DNA of 64,000 bases from Pseudoalteromonas sp. N1230-9 (GCF_032716425.1 NZ_CP090419.1:1041001-1105000); one strand, 5' to 3'. Positions 46,622-56,573 are shown, counted from the first letter of the stretch. Program-made: numbers and translations. Notes: generated by a model from the sequence alone, not told the origin.

Positions 46622-48301
46622 ATGACATTCAGTGATGGTTATGAAAAAATAAAGTCCCAATTAGGCTTTGATATAGCAGAGTCAATATTAGAGTGTGGTG
46701 ACGCAGGCATTTGGCTGTGGAACGTACAAACAGGTGAAACCGTTTTTAATGAAAAATGGGCAAAAATTATTGGTTTTTGTTTAGCTGATTTACAACCTGT
46801 TTCAATTGAAACGTGGTTAAACCACGCTCATCCTGATGATTTACCCCGTTCACAAGCATTATTAGAAGCACATTTTAATGGCCTTTCAGAACGTTATATC
46901 TGCGAAGCTAGGATGAAACATAAAAATGGGCATTGGGTAAAAGTTCTCGATAAAGGTCAAGTAAAAAGCTGGGATAAACATGGCAAACCTGAGTGGATGT
47001 TTGGTGTACATATTGATATTACCGAGCAATGGCAAAAAGAGTGTGAAGTAGAATCCTTACATAATAAATTACAAAGGTTTACAGATAACTTACCTGGCTT
47101 TGTGTATCAGCACGTTATAGATAAATATGATAACGAATCATTTCCTTTTGCCTCTTCTAAAGTGAAGGACATTTACGGCTGCTCTGCTGAGCAAATTCTT
47201 CAAAATGCTGAGCTGGCCATGCAAGCTGTCCATCCTGATGATCTGCAACGTGTTGAGCAAAGTATTGCAGATTCAAAAACAAATCTCACTCAATGGCATC
47301 AAGTGTATCGTATAAATCATCCAATAAAAGGGGTTATATGGGTTGAAGGAAAGTCATCACCAATTGCTCAAAGTGATGGCAGTATTGAGTGGAATGGTTA
47401 TTTAGAGGATGTGACAGATGAGGTTAAGCGTAATGAAAAAATAAAGTTACTCACGGCGGTTTTCTCGACCACAAGTCGGGGGATTTTAATTACCACTCCC
47501 GAGCCTAAAATTGTTGATGTAAACCCTGCATTTGAGCGTATAACGGGTTATAAAAAAGAAGATGTCATTGGTAAAAGTCCCGCAATTCTTTCAGCAAAAC
47601 AACAACCCGCAGAGTTTTATGCAGCTATGTGGAAAGAGTTGCTGTTGTCAGGTCGCTGGCAAGGAGAAGTATGGAACAAGCGTAAATCGGGCGAGGTGTT
47701 TCCTGAAATGTTGTCGATTGATGCACTTTATGATGAAGCTGGCTGTGTTAGTCATTATATTGGTGCGTTTGATGATATTTCTTCGGTCGTCGAAAAACGT
47801 CAGTTTTTGACAGAACTTGTAAATCAGGATCCACTGACAAAATTGTTGAACCGGCGAGGCTTAGATATTCAGTTACATGCTTTTATGCAAGATAAGCAAG
47901 GCACACAGCACTTTGCGATTATCTATATTGATTTGGATAACTTTAAACTCGTTAATGATACATTTGGTCATGAGCAAGGAGACAACTTACTTATTACGAT
48001 TAGTGAACAGCTATTACTCCAGCTGCGAGAACAAGATATTTTAGCCCGTATTGGCGGAGATGAATTTGTAATTGTGCTACCAACACTAACTAAGCTCAGC
48101 GTATGCCAAGAAATTGCACTGCGTTGCCAAAAAGCCGTAGAGTCTGTTGCCCAAAGCTATAAAACGGCAATATCAGTAAGCTCAAGTTGTGGAATTGCGC
48201 TTTACCCTGAAGATGGTAAAAATGCTAAAGAGTTATTAGCAAGTGCTGATGAGAAAATGTATAAGATGAAGCTAAAGAATAAAGCCTCGCCATGCGGTTA
48301 A
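46622..48301 (+). CDS. PAS-PAS-PAS-GGDEF diguanylate cyclase
   Basis: From the ATG at 46622 (AAGG 6 bases upstream) the soluble product has 559 residues. Three PAS/PAC units lie at about 15-135, 147-260 and 270-385 (the last includes AFERITGYKKEDVIGKSPA and YIGAFDDISSVVEKRQ). The GGDEF domain is at about 395-555, with a canonical GGDEF at 478-482. An intact RxxD inhibitory site (REQD) lies five residues before it. There are no membrane helices. The nearby blue-light-type CRY-DASH gene is suggestive, but no flavin-LOV Cys motif (NCRFLQ) is present in these PAS domains. Confidence 0.94.
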   Translation: MTFSDGYEKIKSQLGFDIAESILECGDAGIWLWNVQTGETVFNEKWAKIIGFCLADLQPVSIETWLNHAHPDDLPRSQALLEAHFNGLSERYICEARMKHKNGHWVKVLDKGQVKSWDKHGKPEWMFGVHIDITEQWQKECEVESLHNKLQRFTDNLPGFVYQHVIDKYDNESFPFASSKVKDIYGCSAEQILQNAELAMQAVHPDDLQRVEQSIADSKTNLTQWHQVYRINHPIKGVIWVEGKSSPIAQSDGSIEWNGYLEDVTDEVKRNEKIKLLTAVFSTTSRGILITTPEPKIVDVNPAFERITGYKKEDVIGKSPAILSAKQQPAEFYAAMWKELLLSGRWQGEVWNKRKSGEVFPEMLSIDALYDEAGCVSHYIGAFDDISSVVEKRQFLTELVNQDPLTKLLNRRGLDIQLHAFMQDKQGTQHFAIIYIDLDNFKLVNDTFGHEQGDNLLITISEQLLLQLREQDILARIGGDEFVIVLPTLTKLSVCQEIALRCQKAVESVAQSYKTAISVSSSCGIALYPEDGKNAKELLASADEKMYKMKLKNKASPCG

Positions 48302-48476
48302 GATCTCATTTGTAATACACGGCCAGACTTTATTCAAATTTGCTTTATATTCAGTGTCATCACTTTTGTTTTTTATAACCAATAGCATGCCAAGTTGCTT
48401 GTTAAAATTCATCTTTACTTAGCCTACAAACAACGTGCTGAATACGATAAAAGGCAGCAGAGAAAATGTTTGCTTT

Positions 48477-50144
48477 TTACCACTGGCAAAACCGTTGGGC
48501 AATACGAATATTTGATTGTGCGTTCTTTAAATGCGTTAACTGAAGTAAACATAAAGCGGTAAAGTGACTGCGTTTAATCAGCTGGTGGCGATCAAAGCGC
48601 ATAATCTCATACCACAGCTTAAAGAGCTCATTAAAACGCATCAAGTTCTTATTGTTTAATTGCCATTGTGATTGATAGTCTACCTTGATCGGGCAGGGAA
48701 CGTGCCCTGGATAGGCTTGCCATGGTGCAAGCATTGCGCGGGGATAGCTGGTTTTTAACCAACGCTGATAAAAGCCATGTCTACGTACATACTCCACTGG
48801 TACTGCAAGAGGGTACTGTAATACTTTCCACGAATAAAATGGATGGAAGAACTCCATTTTAAATTCGCATACTTTTTCGTTTGGAATGCTCAAATGATGG
48901 TGTTGATCATTGAGCAGTAAAAATAGCTGAAATGCTTTTACGAGAGGGAGCTCTGCTAATGGTTTAAAGCTGAGCTTCAAGTTATCAATAAGCTTTTGTT
49001 GCAATTGATTGGCGTTATGCACAACAGATTTTGGTAAATAAGCATATTGCTGCTCCAAATATGCTTGAATTAGCTTATCCAGGTCGTTTTCTTTTGCTGC
49101 TGCATATATGTTATCACCATAAAAAACAGCACCTAGGCCAACACTGCCGCCATTACCAGACCAACTTATCTGTGGCCTTGAAACGGTTTTATAGTCATTA
49201 TGTTTAGCTTTGCGCCAATGTTTACCAAGGCGCTGTTCAACGGATAGTTTTTGCGTGTCGTGCACTTGGATCACTTCAAGTTCAAGTGCGTTTTGAGATG
49301 CATATTGTTTCGCGCAATAGAGATCTTGGCTATCTGATTTGGAAAAATTAAACGACTTTAACTGTACGCCTTGACGTAGTAATTCACAATTTATGAGCCG
49401 TGAATCAAGGCCACCAGAGAGGGTGCTCAGTACTTTTTTGTCAGTGTATATCGCTTTTGATACGACACTTTGAAATGCCTGCGTAACGCCTGCAATAGCA
49501 TCGGGGATGGGCATATCTTGTTTAGCAAGCATCACCCAATCAAAGTATTTCTGTTTTATCACACCATGTAGTGCATCAAAACGTAGAATTTCACCAGGGT
49601 ATGAGCACTTAACATTTTTATAAGGAGTGTGATCAAGTAACGGGTAACCCAGTACTGCAAGTTCTGTGAGCGCTTCGGCATCGCTCTCAAGTTTAATGCT
49701 TAACTGTTTAAATAAATTTAAATTGGTAGAGAAAAATAAGCCACATTCAGTTTTTAATGTGTAAAAAGGTTTTAAACCAAGGGGATCAGTGGCGAGCACT
49801 AACGTACCTAACTGGCTGTTAAACTGGCAAAAACTGAATACTCCTTCACACTGCTGCAAGCACGTGCTGAGTGATGTTGTTTTTGCCATAGTCTGTAAAT
49901 CATCACTACGAGAGCTTGTTAGTAATGGGTGACCAATTAGCGTTGCAATTTGCGACTCAGTTTGCAACCAACTTGCTTGTTGGTAAGCATCAAAGTCATA
50001 TTGAAAAATAGCGCCATTATCACAATCATAGCGATGAACATCAGCTTTTCTATACTGATTAAAAACAGTAGCTAGTTGATTTATATAATGAAGTTCTTTT
50101 TTACTAAGAGTATTAAATTGGATATAACCTGCGATAACAGCCAT
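48477..50144 (-). CDS. Asparagine-synthetase-B-like amide ligase lacking the glutaminase cysteine
   Basis: From the ATG at 50144 (AGGTGG upstream) the 555-residue product has an Ntn-type domain (1-180) and an ATP-pyrophosphatase domain (about 215-520). The PP-loop motif LSGGLDSRL is intact, and ISWSGNGGSVGLGAVFYG follows. AsnB starts MCGIAGYI, but this protein starts MAVIAGYI: the Cys2 nucleophile is Ala. Glutamine hydrolysis is therefore unlikely, as in beta-lactam synthetases and lasso-peptide cyclases. No precursor peptide, protease or other pathway gene is adjacent, so the substrate is open. Confidence 0.85.
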   Translation of the reverse strand: MAVIAGYIQFNTLSKKELHYINQLATVFNQYRKADVHRYDCDNGAIFQYDFDAYQQASWLQTESQIATLIGHPLLTSSRSDDLQTMAKTTSLSTCLQQCEGVFSFCQFNSQLGTLVLATDPLGLKPFYTLKTECGLFFSTNLNLFKQLSIKLESDAEALTELAVLGYPLLDHTPYKNVKCSYPGEILRFDALHGVIKQKYFDWVMLAKQDMPIPDAIAGVTQAFQSVVSKAIYTDKKVLSTLSGGLDSRLINCELLRQGVQLKSFNFSKSDSQDLYCAKQYASQNALELEVIQVHDTQKLSVEQRLGKHWRKAKHNDYKTVSRPQISWSGNGGSVGLGAVFYGDNIYAAAKENDLDKLIQAYLEQQYAYLPKSVVHNANQLQQKLIDNLKLSFKPLAELPLVKAFQLFLLLNDQHHHLSIPNEKVCEFKMEFFHPFYSWKVLQYPLAVPVEYVRRHGFYQRWLKTSYPRAMLAPWQAYPGHVPCPIKVDYQSQWQLNNKNLMRFNELFKLWYEIMRFDRHQLIKRSHFTALCLLQLTHLKNAQSNIRIAQRFCQW

Positions 50145-50205
50145 GTTAACCACCTTTCGTTTATTAGCTTAATAGGAAAGTTGCAAAGCACAGGCCAAAA
50201 CGAAG

Positions 50206-50230
50206 AAAGGCCTTTCACTACAAGGCCTTT
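50206..50230 (-). terminator. Hairpin after prpE
   Basis: A perfect 9-bp stem (50206-50214 with 50222-50230) with a 7-base loop lies 22 bases past the prpE stop. On the - strand a broken T tract follows. Confidence 0.65.
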
Positions 50231-50251
50231 GGGTAACATTACAAAAGCAAA

Positions 50252-52135
50252 TCAGCGATTGCGTAGTTGTTGGTTGATTTCATCAAAAATGCTCGCATCA
50301 TCAATGGTTGAGGGAATTTGCAGCTCTTCACCATCGACCAATTGGCGCAAGTTCTTTCTGAGTATTTTTCCAGAGCGGGTTTTTGGTAGGCGTTCAACGT
50401 GCAAAATATTCTTTAAACAAGCAATGGCTCCTATTTGATGCCTAACCGAATGAATAAGCGCTTGCTCCACCTCTTTGCTGTCGCCCAAATAGTCATCTTT
50501 TAGTACAATCATTGCCATTGGCAGTTGGCCTTTTAATGTATCGTTAACGCCAAAAACGGCACATTCGGCTACAGCAGGGTGGGCTGCAACAATCTCTTCC
50601 ATTTCTCCGGTTGATAAACGATGCCCTGCCACGTTAATAACATCGTCCGTGCGCCCCATAATGAATAAGTAACCGTCATCATCGATGTAGCCGCCATCAC
50701 CAGATAAGTAATAGCCTGGATACTCACTTAAATAACCCACTTTAAAGCGCTCATTATTTTGCCAAATAGTGGGTAAGCAGCCAGGGGGTAAAGGCAGCTT
50801 TATCACAACAGCCCCATTTTCGTTCGGCGCACAACGCTCGCCATTCATATCTAAAATTTGTACATCAAAGCCAGGGGTCGGCACCGTCGAGCTTCCAGGC
50901 TTTGTAGCAAGCTGTTCTATACCAATAGGATTACAAGCAATAGCCCAGCCCGTTTCAGTTTGCCACCAGTGATCAAGTATCGGTAATCCGGTGTGTTCTT
51001 GAAGCCATTCGTAGGTGGGTGGATCGAGCCGTTCACCCGCTAGAAATAAACGCTTCAATGACGACGTGTCGTACTTTTTAAAGCCTTCTGCGTTAGGATC
51101 TTCTTTTTTTATTGCTCTAAATGCTGTTGGGGCACTAAAAAGTGCTGTGACATTATATTCGGCAACAACTCGCCAAAAGGCGCTGGCGTCAGGTGTTCTA
51201 ATGGGTTTACCTTCGTACAACACCGTTGTACAACGATAAATTAATGGGGCATAGACTATATATGAATGACCTACTACCCAGCCGATATCTGATGCAGCCC
51301 AAAAAACCTCACCAGGCTTCATGCCATACACAGTTTCCATGCTGTAATGCATAGCTACCGCATGACCGCCATTTTCTCTAACAACGCCTTTTGGTGTACC
51401 TGTTGTGCCAGAGGTATAAAGAATATAAAGGGGATCGTCCCCATTCACTGCAACAGGTTGAGCTTGAGGTACATTTTCACTTGCAGATTGCCAATCAATA
51501 TCACGGCCATCTTGCATTGTCGCAATAGCTTGTTCACGTTGAAACACAATGCAGTGTTCGACTGGGTGTTTTGCATTGTCTAATGCTTCATCGAGCAGAG
51601 GTTTGTATTCAATGACGTGATTAATTTCAACGCCGCAAGAGGCCGTAAGCACCAGCTTTGGCTTCGCGTCGTCAATACGTACAGCAAGTTCATGTGGAGC
51701 AAAGCCGCCAAACACCACAGAATGTATTGCACCAAGTCGTGCGCAGGCTAGCATACCAATCACTGCCTGTGGGATCATGGGCATATAAATAACGACTCGA
51801 TCGCCTTTTGTCACGCCAAGGGATTGCATGAGACCCGCAAATTGAGCCACTTGAGTTTGTAACTCGCCATAACTGTATTGTTGTTTAGTATTGGTAACAG
51901 GGGAGTCGTAAATAAGCGCAGTTTGCTCTGCAAATCCAGCCTCGACGTGCTGGTCAAGGGCTAAGTAACAGGTATTCAGCTTGCCGTCGGCAAACCAATG
52001 ATAAAAATCGTTTTTGTCATATTGATACGGTTCAGTGGGTGCATTAAACCATGGGATCCGTTTACTTTGCTCAAGCCAAAATTGGCCTGGGTCGCGCTGA
52101 AATAGTGTATAGTGTTGTTTATATTCGCCCGCCAT
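50252..52135 (-). CDS. prpE: Propionyl-CoA synthetase
   Basis: This ligates propionate (and less well acetate) to CoA through an acyl-adenylate. The 627-residue product shows the AMP-binding motif YTSGTTGTPKGVV, the DHWWQTETGW motif, GDGGYIDDDGYLFIMGRTDDVINVAGHRLSTGE, and TRSGKILRK with the catalytic lysine that is typically acetylated. Tokens such as DIGWVVGHSYIVYAPL fit PrpE more than Acs, which is also longer and usually has a different N-terminus. It is not beside prpBCD genes here; it stands alone with a hairpin after it. Confidence 0.93.
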   Translation of the reverse strand: MAGEYKQHYTLFQRDPGQFWLEQSKRIPWFNAPTEPYQYDKNDFYHWFADGKLNTCYLALDQHVEAGFAEQTALIYDSPVTNTKQQYSYGELQTQVAQFAGLMQSLGVTKGDRVVIYMPMIPQAVIGMLACARLGAIHSVVFGGFAPHELAVRIDDAKPKLVLTASCGVEINHVIEYKPLLDEALDNAKHPVEHCIVFQREQAIATMQDGRDIDWQSASENVPQAQPVAVNGDDPLYILYTSGTTGTPKGVVRENGGHAVAMHYSMETVYGMKPGEVFWAASDIGWVVGHSYIVYAPLIYRCTTVLYEGKPIRTPDASAFWRVVAEYNVTALFSAPTAFRAIKKEDPNAEGFKKYDTSSLKRLFLAGERLDPPTYEWLQEHTGLPILDHWWQTETGWAIACNPIGIEQLATKPGSSTVPTPGFDVQILDMNGERCAPNENGAVVIKLPLPPGCLPTIWQNNERFKVGYLSEYPGYYLSGDGGYIDDDGYLFIMGRTDDVINVAGHRLSTGEMEEIVAAHPAVAECAVFGVNDTLKGQLPMAMIVLKDDYLGDSKEVEQALIHSVRHQIGAIACLKNILHVERLPKTRSGKILRKNLRQLVDGEELQIPSTIDDASIFDEINQQLRNR

Positions 52136-52253
52136 GGTGAGGCTCCTATATTTTTAGTGAGAGATGTTTACAACATGTTAAAAATATAGGGCGGTTTTTG
52201 ATTAAATAATATGCGACCTTGGTCGGCAGTAATTCAATGCAGAGTATTAAATA

Positions 52254-52640
52254 CTACTCTTTCGCTGAGGCTTTACTGCGTGGTGCGCCAAGTAAAATCC
52301 CGATGTGACAAATACATACGGACAAAAACGCACTTAACCCTAATGCTCCACCATAGCCATCTAGTAGTGGCACTAAATACTCAAATAATATTGAAAAAAG
52401 CAATGCCGAGATAGCGAGTGTAAAAATTCCAAAGCGTTTTGGGGCACTCATACCAATAAACGTACCGCCAAAAAAAGCAATGCTATACAGCTCAACATCT
52501 GGTGTAATAAAGTACAGTACACAATATGCAATAATTGATAATGATGCAGACGCTCTAATACCGTCAAAGCGATTATGATGAGCTAACAAGTAGGTTGCAA
52601 ATGCGGCCAGCACAACAAGTAATATGATGACTAAGTTCAT
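52254..52640 (-). CDS. Small membrane protein, second of a paralogous pair
   Basis: The 128-residue product has about four or five membrane helices. It shares a pattern with the upstream gene product: YSIAFFGGTFIGMSAP here against YSAIYAGSFAGMCSS there, and a C-terminal GYGGALGLSAFLSV here against GFGGRLGSIAFASV there. The order and spacing of both blocks agree, so the two are diverged duplicates. The start overlaps the stop of the upstream gene by 4 bases. The Ser/Ala/Lys tail is cytoplasmic in character. I do not recognise the family. Confidence 0.75.
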   Translation of the reverse strand: MNLVIILLVVLAAFATYLLAHHNRFDGIRASASLSIIAYCVLYFITPDVELYSIAFFGGTFIGMSAPKRFGIFTLAISALLFSILFEYLVPLLDGYGGALGLSAFLSVCICHIGILLGAPRSKASAKE

Positions 52641-53068
52641 GCAACAACTCCTTTAGCTAACATGTAAAGCGCAACACTGGCAAACGCTATACTACCTAAT
52701 CGCCCACCAAAGCCAGCAAATAGGTTCATGGTTAAAATGTATAAGCATGCACCTAAAAATGAAATAAGCCCAAGCTCCCAATAATTTGCAACTAAGTTTG
52801 AAGAGCACATACCCGCGAAACTACCCGCATAAATAGCTGAGTAAGGGTGGGATTTAAAATACCTTGGAAAAGGAATAAAGGTACCCAGTAAACCAGCCCC
52901 TGCCGCTGCAATAACAATCGGTACGTTAAACTTGTCGTGCAATATAAAGCTTAAAAAGCAGCCACAAAAGAAACAAATATACTTAACTAAAAAAAAACTA
53001 AAATGAGAGGACAAGGTATGAATATAAAGTTTAGAGGATTGTCGAAAGTGCGGCTTGAGCGGTTTCAT
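52637..53068 (-). CDS. Small membrane protein, first of a paralogous pair
   Basis: The 143-residue product has a basic N-terminal tail (about 1-22) and about five hydrophobic segments. The shared blocks are YSAIYAGSFAGMCSS (about 75-89) and GFGGRLGSIAFASV (about 117-130). The ribosome site is weak. It is the first gene of a two-gene operon and overlaps the second by 4 bases, which suggests the two proteins form a hetero-oligomer. The function is unknown; a small transporter or channel is a guess only. Confidence 0.72.
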   Translation of the reverse strand: MKPLKPHFRQSSKLYIHTLSSHFSFFLVKYICFFCGCFLSFILHDKFNVPIVIAAAGAGLLGTFIPFPRYFKSHPYSAIYAGSFAGMCSSNLVANYWELGLISFLGACLYILTMNLFAGFGGRLGSIAFASVALYMLAKGVVA

Positions 53069-53183
53069 ACTTACTTTTAGGTAGTTATAAAGGCGTTAAT
53101 TTTCACATTTTATACTCATAAAGTACAATGTGAAAAAGCGCAGTCAATTGGCAGTGCTCAATTTGCGCTTAGCCGTGATTATT

Positions 53184-53218
53184 TTTAAGCAGGCGCGAGA
53201 GCAACGCGCCTGCTTAAA
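53184..53218. terminator. Strong hairpin after the S9 peptidase gene
   Basis: A perfect 14-bp GC-rich stem (53184-53197 with 53205-53218) with a 7-base loop begins 3 bases past the peptidase stop on the - strand. It lacks a T run on either side, so termination is probable but not certain. Confidence 0.7.
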
Positions 53219-53221
53219 TGA

Positions 53222-55261
53222 TTACTTATGATATTGCTTGAACCACGCAAGCGTGTATTCAATTTTTGAAATCATACGTGAAGGGCGACCTGCAATACCA
53301 TGAGGTGAACCTGGTACACGAATAAGCACGGTATCTACTTTTTGTAGTTTTAGTGCTTGATAGAATTGCTCTGATTCTGAAATAGGTGTGCGGCGGTCTT
53401 CTTCACCTGTCATGATAAGTGATGGCGTGGTCACGTTACCCACTAATGAAAGCGGTGAACGTTTCCAATAGTGCTCAACATTGTCCCAAGGCATACCCGG
53501 AAATTGGTTGCGAATTTGGCCAATATAGCTGTCGGCAGTCAGGGTTTTACTTAACCAGTTGATCACCGGTTTAGTAATCGCCGCAGCATTAAAGCGGTTT
53601 GTTAAACCAACTGCATAAGCCGTTGCAATACCACCCGCTGAACCACCAGCAATAAACAGGTTATTTTTATCAATAAAGCCCTTTTCAATCATCGCATCAA
53701 CCGCTGAGTTATGATCGGCAAAGTCTTCCTCTGAGCTGTATTTACCATCAAGTAATAACGCAAAGTCTTTACCATAACTTGTTGAGCCACGGTAGTTTAC
53801 ATACACAACTACGTAACCTTCTGCGGCATAGCGTTGTAACTCAGCGGTAAAACTTGGGCCATACGCAAGGTGTGGGCCGCCGTGAATTTCAACCATTAGT
53901 GGGTATTGTTTGTTTTCATTAAAATCAGGAGGGGTGATATACCAACCTTGGATTGCTTGGCCATCGAACTGAGACTTAACATTCAACTCGTGTACTTTAC
54001 CGAGCTTTTTATGGCCTAATACATCTTCATTTAATGACGTAAGAGTTTTGCTTTTACCTTTGTAAAGGTAACCTAGATCAGCAGGGCGGTATTCACTGCC
54101 TGTTGTAAAAGCAACGGCCCCATTATTTGCCATGCTAAAACTACCACTAATATATGGGCGGCCAATTGATGTACCCGAGAGCGTGTCTGTTAAGTCAGTG
54201 ACTTTGCCGCGAGTAGAAACCTTAGCCAATTTACGCTTACCAAAGTCATCATACTGAATGACAAAATCGCCATCTCCAGACCACTTATAGTCTGCAACTG
54301 AGCGGTCTAGCTCTTTGGTAATATGATTAACAGACTTATCGTCTAAATCAAGCATTGAAAGGGTTGAGTTAATGTAAGGCACAGGGGCATTGTCGCGAGC
54401 GATAAATGCAAGCTCGTCGCCATCTTCACTATAATGAGGATTGGTTTCTCGCCCTGGTTGGTCGGTTAGCTGAGTTAATTCAGCTGTTTTGATATTAATT
54501 TCGTAAAGATCAGACTCGGTGGTACGGTATTCCCATTCACTATTTCGATCTGCTGAAAACGCGAGTTTTGTATTATCAGGGCTCCATGCGAGTGGACCTC
54601 GATGTTGATAGTCTCCAGAGGTTAATTGACGAGGTGTGCCGCCCGATACAGGGATAACAAATACATGACGGTAGGCAGGCTCAAGCATACCCGCACCATC
54701 CGCTTGATAACGTGCTTTCTCGATTACTTTTACAGGTTTTGACCAGTCTGCGCCTTTTGGTTTTTTAGGAAGTTTGACCGATTTAGCAAAGGCTGTTTTG
54801 CCTTCAGGGATGTTCATCGTAAAGGCGATTTGCTCTGAGTCATGAGACCAAGTTAAATTGCCAACTGATTTTGGAAGCTGAGTTAAGAGGGCTTGTTTGT
54901 CTTGCGCTAACCAATAAACATGTAATTGATTAGAACCACTTACATTGCTGGTAAAAGCAATTTTTTTGCTATCCGGTGACCAAGTCGGTTGGCTGTAACT
55001 GTGTTCATCAGCGAAAAGAGGTGTGTGCTGACCTGATTTTAGATCGTATAGCCAAAAGCTACGTTTATTACCATCTTTCATGATGTCGTAGCCGCTGCGT
55101 ACGTAGACAATTTTTTTCCCATCAGGACTAATTTGTGGGTCGCCAGCGTACTCTAATTGAAAGATATCCTCAGAAACAAACTTGTCGTTTGCATAAACAT
55201 GGGCCGTATTCGCAGCGCATAGCAAGCTGACCCCGATTATCATTGTTTTTTTAAATTGCAT
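53222..55261 (-). CDS. Secreted S9-family prolyl-oligopeptidase-like peptidase
   Basis: The 679-residue product has a signal peptide (about 1-25, VYA), an N-terminal WD40/TolB-like propeller (about 30-395; repeated 'P.WSPD...IAF' blades such as PTWSPDSKKIAFTS and LAWSPDNTKLAFSA) and a C-terminal alpha/beta-hydrolase domain. The triad is Ser541 in GGSAGG, Asp622 in GEEDRRTP and His654 in GSPHGIAG. This fits acylaminoacyl-peptidase/dipeptidyl-peptidase-type S9 enzymes that digest peptides in the periplasm. It stands alone. Confidence 0.93.
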   Translation of the reverse strand: MQFKKTMIIGVSLLCAANTAHVYANDKFVSEDIFQLEYAGDPQISPDGKKIVYVRSGYDIMKDGNKRSFWLYDLKSGQHTPLFADEHSYSQPTWSPDSKKIAFTSNVSGSNQLHVYWLAQDKQALLTQLPKSVGNLTWSHDSEQIAFTMNIPEGKTAFAKSVKLPKKPKGADWSKPVKVIEKARYQADGAGMLEPAYRHVFVIPVSGGTPRQLTSGDYQHRGPLAWSPDNTKLAFSADRNSEWEYRTTESDLYEINIKTAELTQLTDQPGRETNPHYSEDGDELAFIARDNAPVPYINSTLSMLDLDDKSVNHITKELDRSVADYKWSGDGDFVIQYDDFGKRKLAKVSTRGKVTDLTDTLSGTSIGRPYISGSFSMANNGAVAFTTGSEYRPADLGYLYKGKSKTLTSLNEDVLGHKKLGKVHELNVKSQFDGQAIQGWYITPPDFNENKQYPLMVEIHGGPHLAYGPSFTAELQRYAAEGYVVVYVNYRGSTSYGKDFALLLDGKYSSEEDFADHNSAVDAMIEKGFIDKNNLFIAGGSAGGIATAYAVGLTNRFNAAAITKPVINWLSKTLTADSYIGQIRNQFPGMPWDNVEHYWKRSPLSLVGNVTTPSLIMTGEEDRRTPISESEQFYQALKLQKVDTVLIRVPGSPHGIAGRPSRMISKIEYTLAWFKQYHK

Positions 55262-55340
55262 GGTATGGTCTTTTTTATTTAGAAAATTTCATCCTAGAAG
55301 TAGACCTTTATTCACGCAAGCTCAATGAGATAAAGTAGCA

Positions 55341-56573
55341 TTAACCAAAGGTGAAAAATCCATCCCAGCGCGCATCTAAACGTTGCTTTGCTGTTTTTAA
55401 ATCAACCGCTTGATATAAACCGTGAGTTTCTTCAACAAGGTTGAGCTTGACGAGTTTGCTAAGTGCATCGTCAATTTCAAAGTCGAGTTGGCATTGCTGA
55501 GTGCTGTAAAACCATGCTTCAATGCGTTGATCTAATTGGGCAGAGCTAATTGCTTCATCTGCTTTGAGTAAAAACGTATAAGCGAGCAGGGCTTCTTTTA
55601 CATCTTCCTCTTCGGCTGCATCTACTAAGGTATGAAAGACGCCCGCATTATTATCGAGATTTTTAAAATATAAGTTATCTGCCAAGGCTTTCATAAAGCG
55701 AATTTTACGGTTTTTAAACTTGCTCCATTCCTTAAAAATAAAGCTGCCAAATACACCCATACCAATGGCAAAAGTAATAAAGTGCTGTTGGCTCATGTGG
55801 ACTTCTTCGCTGCGCCAGCCTCCCCAAAAAGCAATCATGGCAATTAACAGTAAAATAGATGCACCTAATTTAGTAACCAATACCACAGTTCCGCCTACCA
55901 AAGCTGAAGAGCCAATAATAAGTTTATCGATAGGGCGCATTTTCACTTCGCTATTTGGAAATAGCATTTCCAAGTCAGCTTTAGGAACATTCTGAAATAG
56001 CTTAACAATGGTTGATCTAGGCTCAAAACCCATAGGCTTTTTGCCCTTCTCTAAAAAATACTGTTCATCTTTAAAGCGAATGAATATGGCAACACGATCG
56101 TAATTAGTAAACTGAACTTGCTTTTTTCTTAAGCCCCACCAAGTACGTAACGTTTCTGTTTTTTGAGATTCTCCACGGCGATAAAACACCACTTCGGCAA
56201 AGTCATCAAACTCCACAGCTAAACGTACTTTAAAAAGCGACTCTTCATTAAGTGCTTCTTGTAAGTCCTGATTGGTGATGGTTTCATAATTTGCTGCATT
56301 AAGCACAGTGGCAAACTGTTGCGCGAATTTAGCTTGGTGCGCTTTACGTGTTTTATCGTCAATCGGGTTTAACAAACGTGTGTCTGCATTGGGATCAAAC
56401 GGGGCATAATTATTTTTTAATGACTCTAATAGGTCATGGTATTGGTAATGAATAACACTTTGCAAAATAGTCGAAAATTCAGCGAATGACTGATGATCCT
56501 CTTCATTTAGATAGGCTTGGCACAGGGAGATAATGTCGTATTTACGAAAAGGAATAAAGCGAGCGTTCGTCAT
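55341..56573 (-). CDS. DUF3754 (TMEM143-like) membrane protein
   Basis: The 410-residue product has a soluble N-terminal half (1-215) with FIPFRKYDIISLC at the start and YDRVAIFIRFKD, followed by two or three membrane helices (about 222-290; SSALVGGTVVLVTKLGASILLLIAMIAFWGG). The remainder is a C-terminal helical part with VDAAEEEDVKEALLAYTFLL. This layout matches the DUF3754/TMEM143 family as I know it. The function of that family is unknown. It stands alone on this strand. Confidence 0.82.
   Translation of the reverse strand: MTNARFIPFRKYDIISLCQAYLNEEDHQSFAEFSTILQSVIHYQYHDLLESLKNNYAPFDPNADTRLLNPIDDKTRKAHQAKFAQQFATVLNAANYETITNQDLQEALNEESLFKVRLAVEFDDFAEVVFYRRGESQKTETLRTWWGLRKKQVQFTNYDRVAIFIRFKDEQYFLEKGKKPMGFEPRSTIVKLFQNVPKADLEMLFPNSEVKMRPIDKLIIGSSALVGGTVVLVTKLGASILLLIAMIAFWGGWRSEEVHMSQQHFITFAIGMGVFGSFIFKEWSKFKNRKIRFMKALADNLYFKNLDNNAGVFHTLVDAAEEEDVKEALLAYTFLLKADEAISSAQLDQRIEAWFYSTQQCQLDFEIDDALSKLVKLNLVEETHGLYQAVDLKTAKQRLDARWDGFFTFG

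Noticed and set aside
46622..48301. Blue-light LOV sensor in the PAS-GGDEF protein
   Set aside because: The PAS domains lack the conserved Cys motif of LOV photoreceptors.
48477..50144. Lasso-peptide biosynthesis cluster
   Set aside because: The Cys2-less AsnB homologue fits a cyclase, but no precursor, leader peptidase or RRE gene lies on either side.
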